Below are positions 16,788-26,481 of a DNA stretch of 64,000 nt, in pieces. The stretch lies in contig NZ_JAUKPO010000006.1 of assembly GCF_030503435.1 (NCBI RefSeq), positions 308,873-372,872 on the forward strand, read 5' to 3'. The DNA comes from Rhodocytophaga aerolata. Lineage in GTDB: Bacteria; Bacteroidota; Bacteroidia; Cytophagales; 172606-1. A program made the translations under genes and the position numbers. The notes beneath the pieces are model-generated. The model did not search any database and was not told where the DNA came from. It was given only the letters and a program-made list of their open reading frames with translations. Every line of letters starts with the position of its first letter. Position 1 is the first letter of the stretch.

Positions 16788-17609
16788 ATGGACATACAAG
16801 GACTTTTCACCACTGAAGCCATCATCAGCTTGCTTACGCTATCTCTGCTGGAGATAGTATTAGGCATTGATAATATTATATTTATCTCTATTATCTCTGA
16901 CAGATTGCCTAAAGAGCAGCAGAAAAAAGCCAGAACGGTGGGCATTCTGCTGGCATTGATTGTACGGATCGGACTACTGTTTGGTATTTCCTGGATCGTC
17001 AGCTTGAAAGAACCTCTGTTTTATGTATTCAAAAATGGGTTTAGCGGCCGGGATATTATATTATTTCTGGGTGGATTATTCCTGCTTGGTAAAAGCACCA
17101 CCGAGATTCACCATAAACTGGAGGGCGATGAAGAAGGCACATCAGCCAAAAAAGCTACCAGTCTGCGTTCAGCTATTATTCAGATCATCCTGCTCGACAT
17201 TGTATTTTCGTTTGACTCTATCCTTACGGCTGTTGGCCTGGTAGACAATGTGCTGATTATGATTATTGCTGTAATAATTGCTTTAGGTGTTATGCTTGCT
17301 TTTGCTACGCCTATCAGTACATTCGTAAATACACACCCTTCCATAAAGATGCTGGCACTGTCCTTCCTGATCATGATTGGATTGTTGCTGGTAGCAGAAG
17401 CCTTTCATGTGCATGTACCGAAAGGATACGTATATTTTGCTATGGCTTTCTCGTTTGGGGTAGAATTATTGAATCTAAAGCTGGACAAAAAGAAGGACAA
17501 CGCTGTTAAATTGCGGGGTGGTTTAAATGAGCAGTATATTCCGGATGCAGATACATTGGAAAATAAACCGGGGAAAGATACAAATAGCCCGGTTATGGAG
17601 AAAAAATAA
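16788..17609 (+). CDS. TerC-family integral membrane protein
   Basis: A 273-residue polytopic protein with about seven to eight membrane helices. It carries the two family motifs with acidic residues inside the membrane: LEIVLGIDNIIFISII (residues ~21-36) and DIVFSFDSILTAVGLV (~139-154). TerC/Alx-type proteins are linked to metal (manganese or calcium) export and to tellurite resistance. No ter operon is present here, so a housekeeping metal-ion role for secreted metalloproteins is more likely. The C-terminal ~45 residues are cytoplasmic and charged. It is monocistronic with its own terminator. Confidence 0.9.
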   Translation: MDIQGLFTTEAIISLLTLSLLEIVLGIDNIIFISIISDRLPKEQQKKARTVGILLALIVRIGLLFGISWIVSLKEPLFYVFKNGFSGRDIILFLGGLFLLGKSTTEIHHKLEGDEEGTSAKKATSLRSAIIQIILLDIVFSFDSILTAVGLVDNVLIMIIAVIIALGVMLAFATPISTFVNTHPSIKMLALSFLIMIGLLLVAEAFHVHVPKGYVYFAMAFSFGVELLNLKLDKKKDNAVKLRGGLNEQYIPDADTLENKPGKDTNSPVMEKK

Positions 17610-17639
17610 ACGTGTCTTGAGATATAAAAGTAAGAATAC

Positions 17640-17673
17640 AACCCTGGTTAAGTTTTAAAACCTAACCAGGGTT
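17640..17673 (+). terminator. Bidirectional terminator after terC
   Basis: An 11-bp perfect stem (AACCCTGGTTA and complement) with a 12-base loop, followed by an AT-rich tail on both strands. It lies between the converging terC gene and the gene at 17694. Confidence 0.75.
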
Positions 17674-17693
17674 ATTTGAAAAGTAGCGGTATC

Positions 17694-18041
17694 TTACAAA
17701 TCTTCTGCTCCTGTTCCGGAAGCCCCCAGGTCTGTTTGACCTATATCCAGGTTACCAGTGTCGCCTGTTAAATTTGAATCAGGCTCAGTGATACTTGCAT
17801 TCCCTTTCTCATCTTTTGCTTTGTTGGCAATTTCCTCTTCTTGGGCTTTGCCAGTTGTCTCTTTTTCGCGTTTCCGGTTACTTGCCTGTGGTTCTACCTG
17901 ATCTTGGGTGCTGGTTTTCTCCTTTCCACTGCCTCCTGCTGAATCTGACTGAGAGGCGAAAAGGCAGCCAGGTTCTATGTCTGGCTGTATGTTTCTGCCG
18001 AAAAGCTTCTTGGTAAGTAGTTCTATCTGTGTTAGGTTCAT
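17694..18041 (-). CDS. Hypothetical low-complexity protein (115 aa)
   Basis: The most likely start is ATG at 18041 (MNLTQIELLTKKLFGRNI...); an upstream in-frame ATG at 18119 would add 26 residues that look non-coding. After an N-terminal helix of about 18 residues and a single Cys (EPGCLFASQS), the rest is disordered and rich in Ser, Gly, Glu, Thr and Lys, ending GASGTGAEDL. No domain is recognised. The layout (short leader-like helix, then a low-complexity tail) superficially resembles Bacteroidota natural-product precursor leaders, but no modification genes are nearby. Confidence 0.5.
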   Translation of the reverse strand: MNLTQIELLTKKLFGRNIQPDIEPGCLFASQSDSAGGSGKEKTSTQDQVEPQASNRKREKETTGKAQEEEIANKAKDEKGNASITEPDSNLTGDTGNLDIGQTDLGASGTGAEDL

Positions 18042-18390
18042 ATAACGTAGGTTTAATTCAACTCTGTTTTTTAATAAGCTTGCGCTTACCGCTAACGTAG
18101 GCACATTAAATAAACACATACGGAATTTATCAATTAATGATAGGGGTACCTTAAAACCCTTTTTCCAGAAATAGTTAAGGATTCATACATTTCTTTATAA
18201 CTAACTATGCAACATTAGAAAAATCAAGCATCACCACAGAATATTTATATTTAGTACTTATTTAAGATATTATCTGAAAAAATGTTCAGTATTTTGAATA
18301 TTTCCTAGAAATTTGCCGTTTCTGGCTTAGGTTGGTCTAGTAGAGCAGTTTATTAATATTTGCTGGCAGGCAAGGTGATGATTTTTTATT

Positions 18391-19551
18391 ATGCATGTAA
18401 ATCTAAAACGAAGGATTGCAGTTAATTCTTTATTTTTTTTGAGTGGCTTGTGCTTTTCCAGCTGGGCTTCCAGAATACCAGACATTAAAGTAAAATTAGG
18501 CTTAAGCGAAGGTGAATTAGGGGCCCTATTGTTAAGCAAACCTGTTGGTTCGCTTGTGGCCATGCCTGTAGCCGGATGGCTGGTTACTAAATTTGGAAGC
18601 CGTTCCATTGGTATATTGGCGGCATTTGTATATCCAGTTGTATTATTAGCTATGGGTTGGGCCTCTTCTTTTTGGGCGCTGGCACTGGCCTTGGCCGCTT
18701 TCGGCATGTGTGGCAATATGTATAATATTTCGGTTAATACACAAGCTATTGGAATAGAGCAGCTATATGGCAAAACTATTATGGCCTCTTTTCATGGGGT
18801 GTGGAGTCTGGCAGGTTTTACGGGTGGTATGCTGGGTGCATTAATGATCGGGCTGGATATCAAGCCTGAGTTGCATTTTTTGATGGTAGCTATGCTGGCG
18901 TTTGGTGTAGTGCTTATTGCTTCCAGGTTTATGCTTACGCAAGATGCCCGCAAAAATTCAGGTAGTATGACATTCCGGGATGTAGACCCATGGTTATTGC
19001 GGATTGGGCTAATAGCCTTTTGTGGTATGCTATGCGAAGGTTGTATGTTCGATTGGAGTGGCGTTTATTTCCAAAAAGTAGTTAAAGCAGATTCAGGTTT
19101 GGTAGCTGCCGGATATATTGCTTTTATGAGTACCATGGCCCTGGGCCGCTTTGTTTCCGACCGCCTTACTGACCGGATGGGAGCTGTAAAAACGTATCAG
19201 GTAAGCAGTATATTAATTTGTGCAGGTTTGTTAATCGCCGTTATTTTGCCAAACCTGGTTACGGCTATTGCAGGTTTTCTGTTGGTTGGTTTTGGTACTT
19301 CATCTGTTATTCCATTATCATATAGCCGGGCGGGGAGGGGTAGTAATTTATCTCCCGGTATTGCTATTGCCATCGTAGCAAGTATTGGCTATTTTGGATT
19401 TTTAATAGGGCCTCCCTTTATCGGATTTATTGCAGAAACGTTTAATCTGCGTGTTTCTTTTGCATGTATTGCGTTGGTTGGAGCTACTATTGGTTTACTG
19501 GCTACAAAAAGCTTTACTCCCCAATTACAACCTCAGCTGCAGGTAAAATAA
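18391..19551 (+). CDS. MFS transporter (YbjJ/fucose-permease-like)
   Basis: A 386-residue major facilitator with 12 predicted helices. The opening RRIAVNSLFFLSGLCFSSWASRIPDIK and the loop VTKFGSRSIG after helix 2 are typical of the YbjJ-like subgroup. A second charged loop, GRFVSDRLTDRMGA, follows helix 8 and corresponds to motif A of the second half. The substrate is unknown; family members are annotated as sugar or metabolite permeases. It stands alone, convergent with ruvB and separated from it by a strong terminator. Confidence 0.85.
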   Translation: MHVNLKRRIAVNSLFFLSGLCFSSWASRIPDIKVKLGLSEGELGALLLSKPVGSLVAMPVAGWLVTKFGSRSIGILAAFVYPVVLLAMGWASSFWALALALAAFGMCGNMYNISVNTQAIGIEQLYGKTIMASFHGVWSLAGFTGGMLGALMIGLDIKPELHFLMVAMLAFGVVLIASRFMLTQDARKNSGSMTFRDVDPWLLRIGLIAFCGMLCEGCMFDWSGVYFQKVVKADSGLVAAGYIAFMSTMALGRFVSDRLTDRMGAVKTYQVSSILICAGLLIAVILPNLVTAIAGFLLVGFGTSSVIPLSYSRAGRGSNLSPGIAIAIVASIGYFGFLIGPPFIGFIAETFNLRVSFACIALVGATIGLLATKSFTPQLQPQLQVK

Positions 19552-19583
19552 AAGAGGCCTACAGTATGATGTAGGCCTCTTTT
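19551..19583 (+). terminator. Bidirectional terminator between MFS gene and ruvB
   Basis: A 12-bp stem (AAAGAGGCCTAC and complement) with an 8-base loop, flanked by A and T runs. It overlaps the last base of the MFS stop codon. Confidence 0.85.
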
Positions 19584-19586
19584 ATT

Positions 19587-20618
19587 CTAATCAAACAACC
19601 CTTTCGTTTTCTCAATAGGCGTAACTACTCCCAAATGCTTGTAGGCTAACTCGGTAGCTTCTCGTCCACGGGATGTCCGTTTGATGTAGCCTTCCTGGAT
19701 CAGGAATGGTTCATATACTTCTTCTATCGTTTCTGCTTCTTCTCCACAGGCAGTAGCAATGGTAGATAAACCTACCGGGCCACCTTTAAATTTATCTATA
19801 ATAGTGGAAAGAATCCGGTTATCCATTTCATCCAGTCCATCTTTGTCTACATCCAGTGCATTCAAGGCCATTTCAGCAATATCCATGGTAATAGTACCAG
19901 TACCTCTTACCTGGGCAAAGTCACGCGTACGGCGAAGCAGGTTATTGGCAATACGTGGCGTACCCCGGCTCCGGCGGGCTATTTCAAAAGCTGCATCATC
20001 TACGATAGGGGTCTCCAGCAAATTAGCAGACCGTTTTATAATAGAAGAAAGCAATTTGGAATCGTAATATTCCAGGCGGGCGTTAATGCTGAACCTGGCA
20101 CGCAAGGGGGCAGTTAGTAAGCCGGCCCGGGTAGTTGCCCCGATTAAAGTAAACGGATTTAACCCGATTTGTACCGTACGGGCATTTGGCCCGGCATCCA
20201 GCATAATGTCAATCTTGTAATCTTCCATAGCCGAATACAGATACTCTTCCACAATAGGATTCAGCCGGTGGATTTCATCAATGAACAACACATCATGGGC
20301 TTCCAGGTTGGTAAGTAAGCCAGCCAGGTCACTAGGTTTGTCTAGTACAGGGCCTGAGGTCATTTTTATACCAGTATTAAGTTCATTAGCAATAATATGC
20401 GAAAGGGTAGTTTTTCCCAGACCGGGAGGGCCATGTAGTAATACATGATCTAAGGCTTCTTTCCGTTGGCGGGCAGCCGTTACAAAGACTTTCAGGTTAT
20501 TTACCACTTTGTCTTGTCCGGCGAAATCTTCAAAGCTCAACGGACGCAGGGCTTTTTCAATCTCCTTTTCCGCACTTGACATATGGTCTGAGGAACCTTT
20601 CAAATATTCTTCACGCAT
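19587..20618 (-). CDS. ruvB: Holliday junction branch-migration helicase RuvB
   Basis: A 343-residue AAA+ motor that, with RuvA, drives branch migration of Holliday junctions in recombination repair. Motifs are Walker [12 protein letters not shown] (about residues 63-73), Walker [11 protein letters not shown], sensor 1 GATTRAGLL and the arginine finger APLRARFS. The C-terminal winged-helix domain ends [25 protein letters not shown]. The length is standard. ruvA and ruvC are not adjacent, as is common in this phylum. The transcript ends at the shared terminator with the MFS gene. Confidence 0.97.
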   Translation of the reverse strand: MREEYLKGSSDHMSSAEKEIEKALRPLSFEDFAGQDKVVNNLKVFVTAARQRKEALDHVLLHGPPGLGKTTLSHIIANELNTGIKMTSGPVLDKPSDLAGLLTNLEAHDVLFIDEIHRLNPIVEEYLYSAMEDYKIDIMLDAGPNARTVQIGLNPFTLIGATTRAGLLTAPLRARFSINARLEYYDSKLLSSIIKRSANLLETPIVDDAAFEIARRSRGTPRIANNLLRRTRDFAQVRGTGTITMDIAEMALNALDVDKDGLDEMDNRILSTIIDKFKGGPVGLSTIATACGEEAETIEEVYEPFLIQEGYIKRTSRGREATELAYKHLGVVTPIEKTKGLFD

Positions 20619-20847
20619 AAGTTGGGTGTTAGTAAAAATGTTGGGTAGAATAAATTATTTACAGGATTTTTTCTTAGAAAAATACATATCCTTGCTGTTT
20701 TATAAAGTGTATTTTTGCTTTATTAATTCCTCCTGCTCAACGTATAATAAGATACTAATTTACACAGAAAAGTGCATATTTTTAGCTAAAAATCAACAAA
20801 TTATTTAAAAAGAAATGCATTTATTTAGGCTTCTGAACGCTTAGCAG

Positions 20848-20855
20848 TATATTTG
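20848..20855 (+). promoter_or_regulatory. -7 element five bases from the apbE ATG
   Basis: TATATTTG fits TAnnTTTG and ends 5 bases before the ATG at 20861, so transcription would start at or near the start codon. A clear -33 box is not seen. Confidence 0.5.
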
Positions 20856-20860
20856 CATGT

Positions 20861-21928
20861 ATGAACAAAAATGGTATTAAAAATGCAATTTATGGTCTGG
20901 TATTACTAATAACCATGTATGGTGTATACCGGTACCGGGAGGCTAAAAAAGAACCTGCTACCGGGAACGACACAGGTATTGTCCAGACAAGTTTTAGTGG
21001 TCTTACCATGGGTTCTACGTATGCGATCAAGTATACGAGTTTGCCTCAGAAAGCCATTAACTATCAGGCCGAAATAGACTCTATCCTCGAAAAATTCAAT
21101 GAGTCTTTATCTACTTACCGGCCCGATTCTGAAATCAGCCGGTTTAACAATGGGCATGCTGTGGCATTCCGTTTACCTTTTTTTTATCCGGTCTTGAAGA
21201 AATCACAGGAAGTATACCAGGCTTCCGGCGGCGCTTTTGACCCTACCGTGGGGCCACTAGTGAATGCCTGGGGGTTTGGTACAGGTAAAGAACGGAAAGC
21301 TCCCAGCCAGGCCCGTATAGATTCACTCAAAGAGGTGATAGGTTTTGATAAAATTACTTTTGACGAGCAATCTGTGCAAAAAGCTAAAGAAGGAGTATAT
21401 ATAGATTTTAATGCGATTGCACCAGGGTATGCAGCAGATGTAATAGGCCAGTTTCTGGAAAGCAAAGGCATACAAGATTATATGATTGAAGTAGGAGGGG
21501 AGGTATTATGCAAAGGTAAAAATAAGGAAGGCAAATATTGGACTATTGGTATAAATAACCCGGAGTATGAGCAAAAAGGAGGCGATGTATTGCAGGCTAT
21601 TGTGCAGTTAGATAATAAAGCTTTGGCTACTTCCGGAAATTACCGCAACTATTACGAGCAAGATGGTAAAAAATATGCCCATACCATAGACCCGAAAACT
21701 GGCTATCCGGTACAGCATTCTTTATTGAGTGTAACGGTGTTTGCTAAAGATTGTATTACAGCTGATGCTTATGCTACGGTATTTATGGTGTTAGGCCGCG
21801 AAAAAGCAATGGAGTTTCTGGACAAAGATGATGAATTAGATGCTTTTTTCGTATATGCTGACCCTCAGGGAAACTTGCAAACCTTTACTACAGAAGGCAT
21901 AAAACCCTATATTGAGCCCATCCAATAG
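20861..21928 (+). CDS. apbE: FAD:protein FMN transferase (ApbE)
   Basis: A 355-residue enzyme that attaches FMN from FAD to Thr/Ser in flavoproteins such as Nqr/Rnf subunits, acting at the periplasmic side. An N-terminal membrane anchor is present (about residues 8-22). Conserved stretches are [61 protein letters not shown]...[10 protein letters not shown] and the metal-binding [14 protein letters not shown]. Length and order are those of ApbE. A target flavoprotein is not in the window. The gene is monocistronic and may be transcribed without a leader. Confidence 0.93.
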   Translation: MNKNGIKNAIYGLVLLITMYGVYRYREAKKEPATGNDTGIVQTSFSGLTMGSTYAIKYTSLPQKAINYQAEIDSILEKFNESLSTYRPDSEISRFNNGHAVAFRLPFFYPVLKKSQEVYQASGGAFDPTVGPLVNAWGFGTGKERKAPSQARIDSLKEVIGFDKITFDEQSVQKAKEGVYIDFNAIAPGYAADVIGQFLESKGIQDYMIEVGGEVLCKGKNKEGKYWTIGINNPEYEQKGGDVLQAIVQLDNKALATSGNYRNYYEQDGKKYAHTIDPKTGYPVQHSLLSVTVFAKDCITADAYATVFMVLGREKAMEFLDKDDELDAFFVYADPQGNLQTFTTEGIKPYIEPIQ

Positions 21929-21935
21929 AAATAGA

Positions 21936-23126
21936 TTATTGCGGAAACGAAACTTTGCCCATATAAACACTAGGCACACCTCTGGACTGTAAAGCAATAC
22001 TTTCGCCAGCTACACTTTCATTCGCTAATATAGCAAATAATACCGCTTCTTTGGCATCCGGAGACACTGCTAGGGCAGACGTATCTTTAAATACATAGCC
22101 AGGCAATAATGTCTGTAGCATCTGCATAATAACAGGGTTATGCATCCCTCCGCCGCTGGCATATAATATTGGCTTAGTGTTGGTAAAGCAACTATGGATA
22201 GCATTGGCTATCCCTTCGGCCGTAAATCTGGCTAATGTGGCCATTATATCTTGTGGCGGTACCTGCTGGGAGTCCGACTGCTGCTGGGCTGTTTTAACAT
22301 AATCCATATTAAATAACTCCGGCCCAGTAGTTTTAGGAAACGAAGCCTTAAAAAAGGGATTATCCTGTAAAGCAGCCAGTAAGCCAGTATGTACTTTGCC
22401 AGAAGCTGCTATGGTGCCATTTTCATCGTAGGGTTTATTGAAATGCAACCTGGTAAAAGCATCCAGTAAGGTATTGCCAGTGCCCACATCTGTAGAAAAC
22501 ATCCGGCTAGCATCCAAATCTCCGGGCAAGTAGGTGAAGTTAGCTATGCCTCCCATGTTCAGCATAATACGGTCTTCGCCTTTTTTGGAGAATAAAATAT
22601 AATCGCCGTATACGGCTAGGGGAGCCCCTTCGCCACCTGCTGCTATATGCTTCTGCCGGAAATCGCTAAAGGTGATAATGCCTGTTTTTACGGCTATATG
22701 GTCGCCGTCGCCAATTTGCAGGGTAGCATTGGGAAATTGTGCCAGGTTATGCAAATGCTTTGGCGCATGATAAATAGTTTGTCCGTGGCTGGCAATTAAA
22801 TCAACTTGTTCTGGGGCTACGTTCCATTTTTTCAGGCAATCCTGAATCATCGAGGCATGTAAGCTACCTATCCAGGCATTAAGCAGGCAAAGCCTTTGTA
22901 TATCACCTATTTTAGTGGAAAATACTGGCCGGATCTCATTTTTAATATCTTCTGTATAAGGCACTGTTTCAAACTCCACTACTTGTAGCTCTGTGAAAAG
23001 CCCACTTCCGGTAAAGCGGCACAAAGCTACATCTAACCCATCCAATGATGTACCCGACATAAGACCGATAATCAGGCGTTGCTGTTTTTGGGCAATTTCG
23101 TATAAGCGGTGTATGTTTGGGTTCAT
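21936..23126 (-). CDS. anmK: Anhydro-N-acetylmuramic acid kinase AnmK
   Basis: A 396-residue sugar kinase that cleaves and phosphorylates 1,6-anhydro-MurNAc to MurNAc-6-phosphate during cell-wall recycling in the cytoplasm. Motifs are the phosphate-binding GLMSGTSLDGLDVAL near the N-terminus, the catalytic ASHGQTIYH, LNMGGIANFTYLP, STDVGTGNTLLDAF and the adenosine-binding YASGGGMHNPVIM. An in-frame TTG at 23165 would add 13 poorly conserved residues, so ATG at 23126 is preferred. No murQ is adjacent; the partner etherase must be elsewhere. The next gene upstream is a sugar-isomerase-like gene. Confidence 0.93.
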   Translation of the reverse strand: MNPNIHRLYEIAQKQQRLIIGLMSGTSLDGLDVALCRFTGSGLFTELQVVEFETVPYTEDIKNEIRPVFSTKIGDIQRLCLLNAWIGSLHASMIQDCLKKWNVAPEQVDLIASHGQTIYHAPKHLHNLAQFPNATLQIGDGDHIAVKTGIITFSDFRQKHIAAGGEGAPLAVYGDYILFSKKGEDRIMLNMGGIANFTYLPGDLDASRMFSTDVGTGNTLLDAFTRLHFNKPYDENGTIAASGKVHTGLLAALQDNPFFKASFPKTTGPELFNMDYVKTAQQQSDSQQVPPQDIMATLARFTAEGIANAIHSCFTNTKPILYASGGGMHNPVIMQMLQTLLPGYVFKDTSALAVSPDAKEAVLFAILANESVAGESIALQSRGVPSVYMGKVSFPQ

Positions 23127-23234
23127 AAAATTATTGGTTATTGAATAATTAAAATCAGTCTGCAATATAAAGTGTTCCTATTTTGCAGCAACTATATTTT
23201 TATTGCCCGCTGTGTTCACTGAAAGAAACAGAAA

Positions 23235-23303
23235 CACGGCCACAAAATAAGATATATGTATTTCAGCAAAAAGCTTTAATACATACCTTGTTTTGTAGCC
23301 GTG
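23235..23303 (-). other. Long nested hairpin downstream of the isomerase gene
   Basis: Outer arms CACGGCCACAAAA and TTTTGTAGCCGTG pair at 12 of 13 positions. Inside them TATGTATT pairs with AATACATA, and an AGC/GCT stem caps an A5 loop. On the minus strand it starts 18 bases after the isomerase stop and is followed by TTTCTGTTTC, so it may be a terminator or a structured 3' end. Confidence 0.5.
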
Positions 23304-23320
23304 CAAAGAATGAGTAGGAA

Positions 23321-24205
23321 TTATTTCGCTAAGCTTTTAATGTATTTCAAGCTTACAGGAATTTGCTCAATGGCATTGGGATGCTCGTCTTCAATAAAGT
23401 AATATTTTACACCCAGGCGTTGTGCTTCTGGCAGCAAAGTTTTATAATCTATCTGGCCGGTTCCGATTGGCACATTCCATTCGTCGGGCGAGTGGCCAGT
23501 CAGATCGCCTTTTACCCCTTTTTTCATGTCCTTCAGGTGCATCATGGAGAAACGGTTCGGATATTTTCTAAGCAGTTTTAGTGGGTCTTGTCCGGGATGG
23601 GCCACCCAATATACATCCATTTCATAGGATACGTACTCCGGATTGGTATTTTTTACCAGATAATCGAACAAGGTGCCATTTTCATAGGGGCGGAACTCAT
23701 AGCCATGGGTATGGTAGCAGAATTGAATGCCGTTGGCTTTTAATTTCTCTCCCCATTTATTAAAATCCTGTGCGGCTTTTTTGGTATCCTCTATCGTAAA
23801 ATCATCTCCTTTATGAGGAATCCAGGCACACATGACATACTTGGCTCCCATGGCTTTAGCATCTTTAATTACTCCTTCAATATCTTCATTATATCGTTCG
23901 TAACCAAATCCCATACTGGCCATTTCCAGTCCATATTTTTCCAATAAAGCTTTATATTCTTCTTGCGATAGTTTATAGGTACCTCCTCCTTCAATCTGCC
24001 TGATACCCATTTCTTTAATTTTTGCCAGCGTACCTTCCACATCTTTAGGGAACTCATGACGAAGGCTATACAACTGTAGGCCAACTTCCTGGGTAAAAGT
24101 GCCTTTTTTCTGTGCCACTGCAGGGAGGGCGGCCAGACTAATAATAAATGAACAGATAAGCAGTTTGTAATACGAATACTTGTTTGCTACCATAAAATGT
24201 TTCAT
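23321..24205 (-). CDS. Secreted sugar-phosphate isomerase/epimerase-like TIM-barrel protein
   Basis: A 294-residue protein with an N-terminal signal sequence (about residues 11-31, LLICSFIISLAALPAVAQ) and a xylose-isomerase-like TIM barrel. Typical motifs are VGLQLYSLRHEF, GIRQIEGGG, FCYHTHGYEFRPYENG, SYEMDVYWVAHPGQDP, SMMHLKDMKKG and YYFIEDEHP, whose His, Glu and Asp residues form the metal site. Such proteins are abundant in Bacteroidota and are exported to the periplasm, where several act on keto-glycosides or inositol-type compounds. The substrate here is unknown. ATG at 24193 is an alternative start. Confidence 0.85.
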   Translation of the reverse strand: MKHFMVANKYSYYKLLICSFIISLAALPAVAQKKGTFTQEVGLQLYSLRHEFPKDVEGTLAKIKEMGIRQIEGGGTYKLSQEEYKALLEKYGLEMASMGFGYERYNEDIEGVIKDAKAMGAKYVMCAWIPHKGDDFTIEDTKKAAQDFNKWGEKLKANGIQFCYHTHGYEFRPYENGTLFDYLVKNTNPEYVSYEMDVYWVAHPGQDPLKLLRKYPNRFSMMHLKDMKKGVKGDLTGHSPDEWNVPIGTGQIDYKTLLPEAQRLGVKYYFIEDEHPNAIEQIPVSLKYIKSLAK

Positions 24206-24365
24206 AAAAAGGAAAATGACAGGTTAGGTTCGTTAAAAAGTGAAAGTATACTTGCTGGCTAATTTACCAGGAAGACAAACCAGGTACTAATATAGGAAAT
24301 TAATTTATCAAAGAAATTTTTGCAGGTTTCTATGAAACTATTTGTAACGAATTTAAAAACTTGCT

Positions 24366-25247
24366 TTAAAAATCACCATAATATACCTGCAAACACAAAA
24401 GACCTATTTCTTTACGCCACATATCCACAACCTGGTTGCGGTCGTCGAGTACAAAGTCTATGTGATACATGCCTTTAATATGCCTTTCATAGAGTTCTTT
24501 TTTAATAATGGAGTCTTTCCGCATATCACTTTCGCTGCGCATATGTAAAACATCATAAGGGATCTGGTGGGCACCAAGCCAGTTGAGGGTTTGCACCCGG
24601 TGTGAGGCCGATCTGCCAGAAAGTAAAATAATGGTATAGCCCATTGTTTTGTAATGTCTCACAATATTTACCACTGGGTCATTAATGAGATCGCGTTCGC
24701 ATCTGGATGCATCGAACGGATTGCGGTTATGAATAAGAGCTAAGGTACCATCAATATCACAAATGATGGCTTTAGGCAAACTTGCGTCCTGTGCTGTATA
24801 AAATGGCATCCGCCCGATAGGGTCTACATACCGGCTATGAATCGCACGTATAGCTTTTTCGCCTACTGGAGCAGGCCGTTTAGCATCCCGTTCGATAGAT
24901 TCTTCCAGAGAGGAGGTAAATTCTTTCACTTCTACTTTAATCTGCCTCTCTGCTTCCCGGGCATATGCAGCAACTATTTCGCGGATACGGATTTCGTGTT
25001 TGGGGTCCATATTTGTGTCGTCTACTATCACATGCTTGCCCTCTTTTAATGCCTCAATAATAAGCCAATCGCGTATTTTCAACACAAATGCCTCATTTCC
25101 TTTGCTGTGATACGAATTGTCAAGCATGGCCCGCAGGTCGTCTTTGTTGATCCGCTTGTACATGCCTGGATGCTCGTCTACCATTTTTTTAGCCCAGGTA
25201 GATTTTCCACTGGCTGGCAGGCCTTTAAGTATAGTTACGGTTAGCAT
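24366..25247 (-). CDS. T4-type polynucleotide 5'-kinase/3'-phosphatase
   Basis: A 293-residue two-domain RNA/DNA end-healing enzyme in the same order as phage T4 Pnkp (301 aa). The N-terminal P-loop kinase has LKGLPASGKSTWAK (residues 8-21) and VIVDDTNMDP. The C-terminal HAD phosphatase has DIDGTLA at about residues 164-170, ILLSGRSASH and the closing DDRNQVVDMWR...GDF, matching the T4 enzyme end to end. It phosphorylates 5'-OH ends and removes 3'-phosphates or 2',3'-cyclic phosphates, preparing ends for ligation. It follows the RNA ligase gene by 29 bases in one operon, the clearest sign of an RNA-repair function. Confidence 0.9.
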   Translation of the reverse strand: MLTVTILKGLPASGKSTWAKKMVDEHPGMYKRINKDDLRAMLDNSYHSKGNEAFVLKIRDWLIIEALKEGKHVIVDDTNMDPKHEIRIREIVAAYAREAERQIKVEVKEFTSSLEESIERDAKRPAPVGEKAIRAIHSRYVDPIGRMPFYTAQDASLPKAIICDIDGTLALIHNRNPFDASRCERDLINDPVVNIVRHYKTMGYTIILLSGRSASHRVQTLNWLGAHQIPYDVLHMRSESDMRKDSIIKKELYERHIKGMYHIDFVLDDRNQVVDMWRKEIGLLCLQVYYGDF

Positions 25248-25276
25248 GGGTATTAGTCATTGGTCAATAAGCAATA

Positions 25277-26302
25277 TCACTGATCGGGATCTGTTTTAAA
25301 AGGTTTTTCGTGTCTGGGCTTAATAAGTTTCCAGATACTATAGCTATAGTCGCGGCCATCGAGCATGGCAAAGAGAATAGAAGGATACCGGCAAGTAAGG
25401 AAATACAGAGCCGTAGTTTTTCTGTCCTCCAAAACCTTAAACTCCTGTTTACACTGATCCTCTATAGTTTGGTAAGCGGCAAGTAATTGTTGGCTTGTCT
25501 GTTTTACCCACGTGTAAAATTCGTCGGGTACCCGTTCCAGAATAGCATCTAGTGGCGTATTGTTTTTCAGCATTTCCCAGATCAGCTGGTTAGAAACGCC
25601 TGTTAAAATGCGGTGCAGACGTACATATTCATCAAATTTTACTTTTACCCGGAAGCCACTTTCGAACTTAAGAACAAACCCTTCCCGGTTATCTTCTGCT
25701 AATTTCTTCAAGAGGCCGAGATCATGCAAACCATCATACCGTTTTACCAACGGAAAACCTATTTCTTTCAATGCCAGATCCTGTCCTGTTTTTGTATCGA
25801 TAACAGCCAGTAACACTAATTCTTCTAAGGCTCCATAATCTACCACAATCCGGTTTTGGGGGTAGATGATTTCAAACAGATACGTTTTGCCTTGTTCCAA
25901 TAATGGTATAGACTTGGCATATTTCATATGCAGCATTGCCGTAGCTTTCCGGGCCTGTTCACTGTCGAATGAGCCTCTGCTGGCCATATAGGGTATGCCG
26001 GCAATCCAGTACAGAATACCCAGCGAACCATCCATTTTTTCATACACTTCAAACGGCTCATTGGGAATTTCATGAGGCAGGTGTTCTTCCAGATTGAAAA
26101 ACTTCCGGAAGGGACGGGCCTTTATCTCACCGCTTGCATTTAAAATTAGTCCGTGGCACTGTAACGTAAGGTCATCCCAAAGTTTTTCAAATTGTGCTTT
26201 GGGTGTGTAATTGTAAATATATAGTTCTTCGGTAGGGTGCCTTTGTACAGAAATATATTTCTGCTCTATCCGGAGGGCTAGTTCTGATAAAGATACATGC
26301 AT
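25277..26302 (-). CDS. T4 Rnl1-type RNA ligase
   Basis: A 341-residue nucleotidyltransferase-type ligase. Motif I is EKMDGSLGILYW, with the AMP-accepting Lys at about residue 90. Motif III-like TYLFEIIYPQNRIVVDYG, motif IV EGFVLKFE and motif V RVKVKFDEYVRLH follow in order. This matches the T4 RNA ligase 1 (tRNA ligase) family, about 30 residues shorter than T4 Rnl1. It seals 3'-OH and 5'-phosphate RNA ends using ATP. As first gene of the operon with a T4-like Pnkp, it completes a kinase-phosphatase-ligase repair cassette. In T4 the pair repairs tRNA cut by an anticodon nuclease; no such nuclease is visible nearby. Confidence 0.9.
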   Translation of the reverse strand: MHVSLSELALRIEQKYISVQRHPTEELYIYNYTPKAQFEKLWDDLTLQCHGLILNASGEIKARPFRKFFNLEEHLPHEIPNEPFEVYEKMDGSLGILYWIAGIPYMASRGSFDSEQARKATAMLHMKYAKSIPLLEQGKTYLFEIIYPQNRIVVDYGALEELVLLAVIDTKTGQDLALKEIGFPLVKRYDGLHDLGLLKKLAEDNREGFVLKFESGFRVKVKFDEYVRLHRILTGVSNQLIWEMLKNNTPLDAILERVPDEFYTWVKQTSQQLLAAYQTIEDQCKQEFKVLEDRKTTALYFLTCRYPSILFAMLDGRDYSYSIWKLIKPRHEKPFKTDPDQ

Positions 26303-26481
26303 GGATAGTAAATACGAGTAAAATTGGTTGGTGCGTTTAGGGTATTTCGGTTAGTTAGCTAAAGCTAAGCGAAAATTTATATTTCATCCTGTAATAGCTA
26401 TACATTTGTCGAGAATATTTTGAATACATACTAAAAAAGAGTAGTTTTAATTTTTGTACCATTCTACCTTTACCTCTTTTT

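Noticed and set aside
17694..18119. A lanthipeptide or other modified-peptide precursor
   Set aside because: The leader-like helix is suggestive, but no cyclase, dehydratase, radical-SAM or export genes are adjacent, and only one Cys is present.
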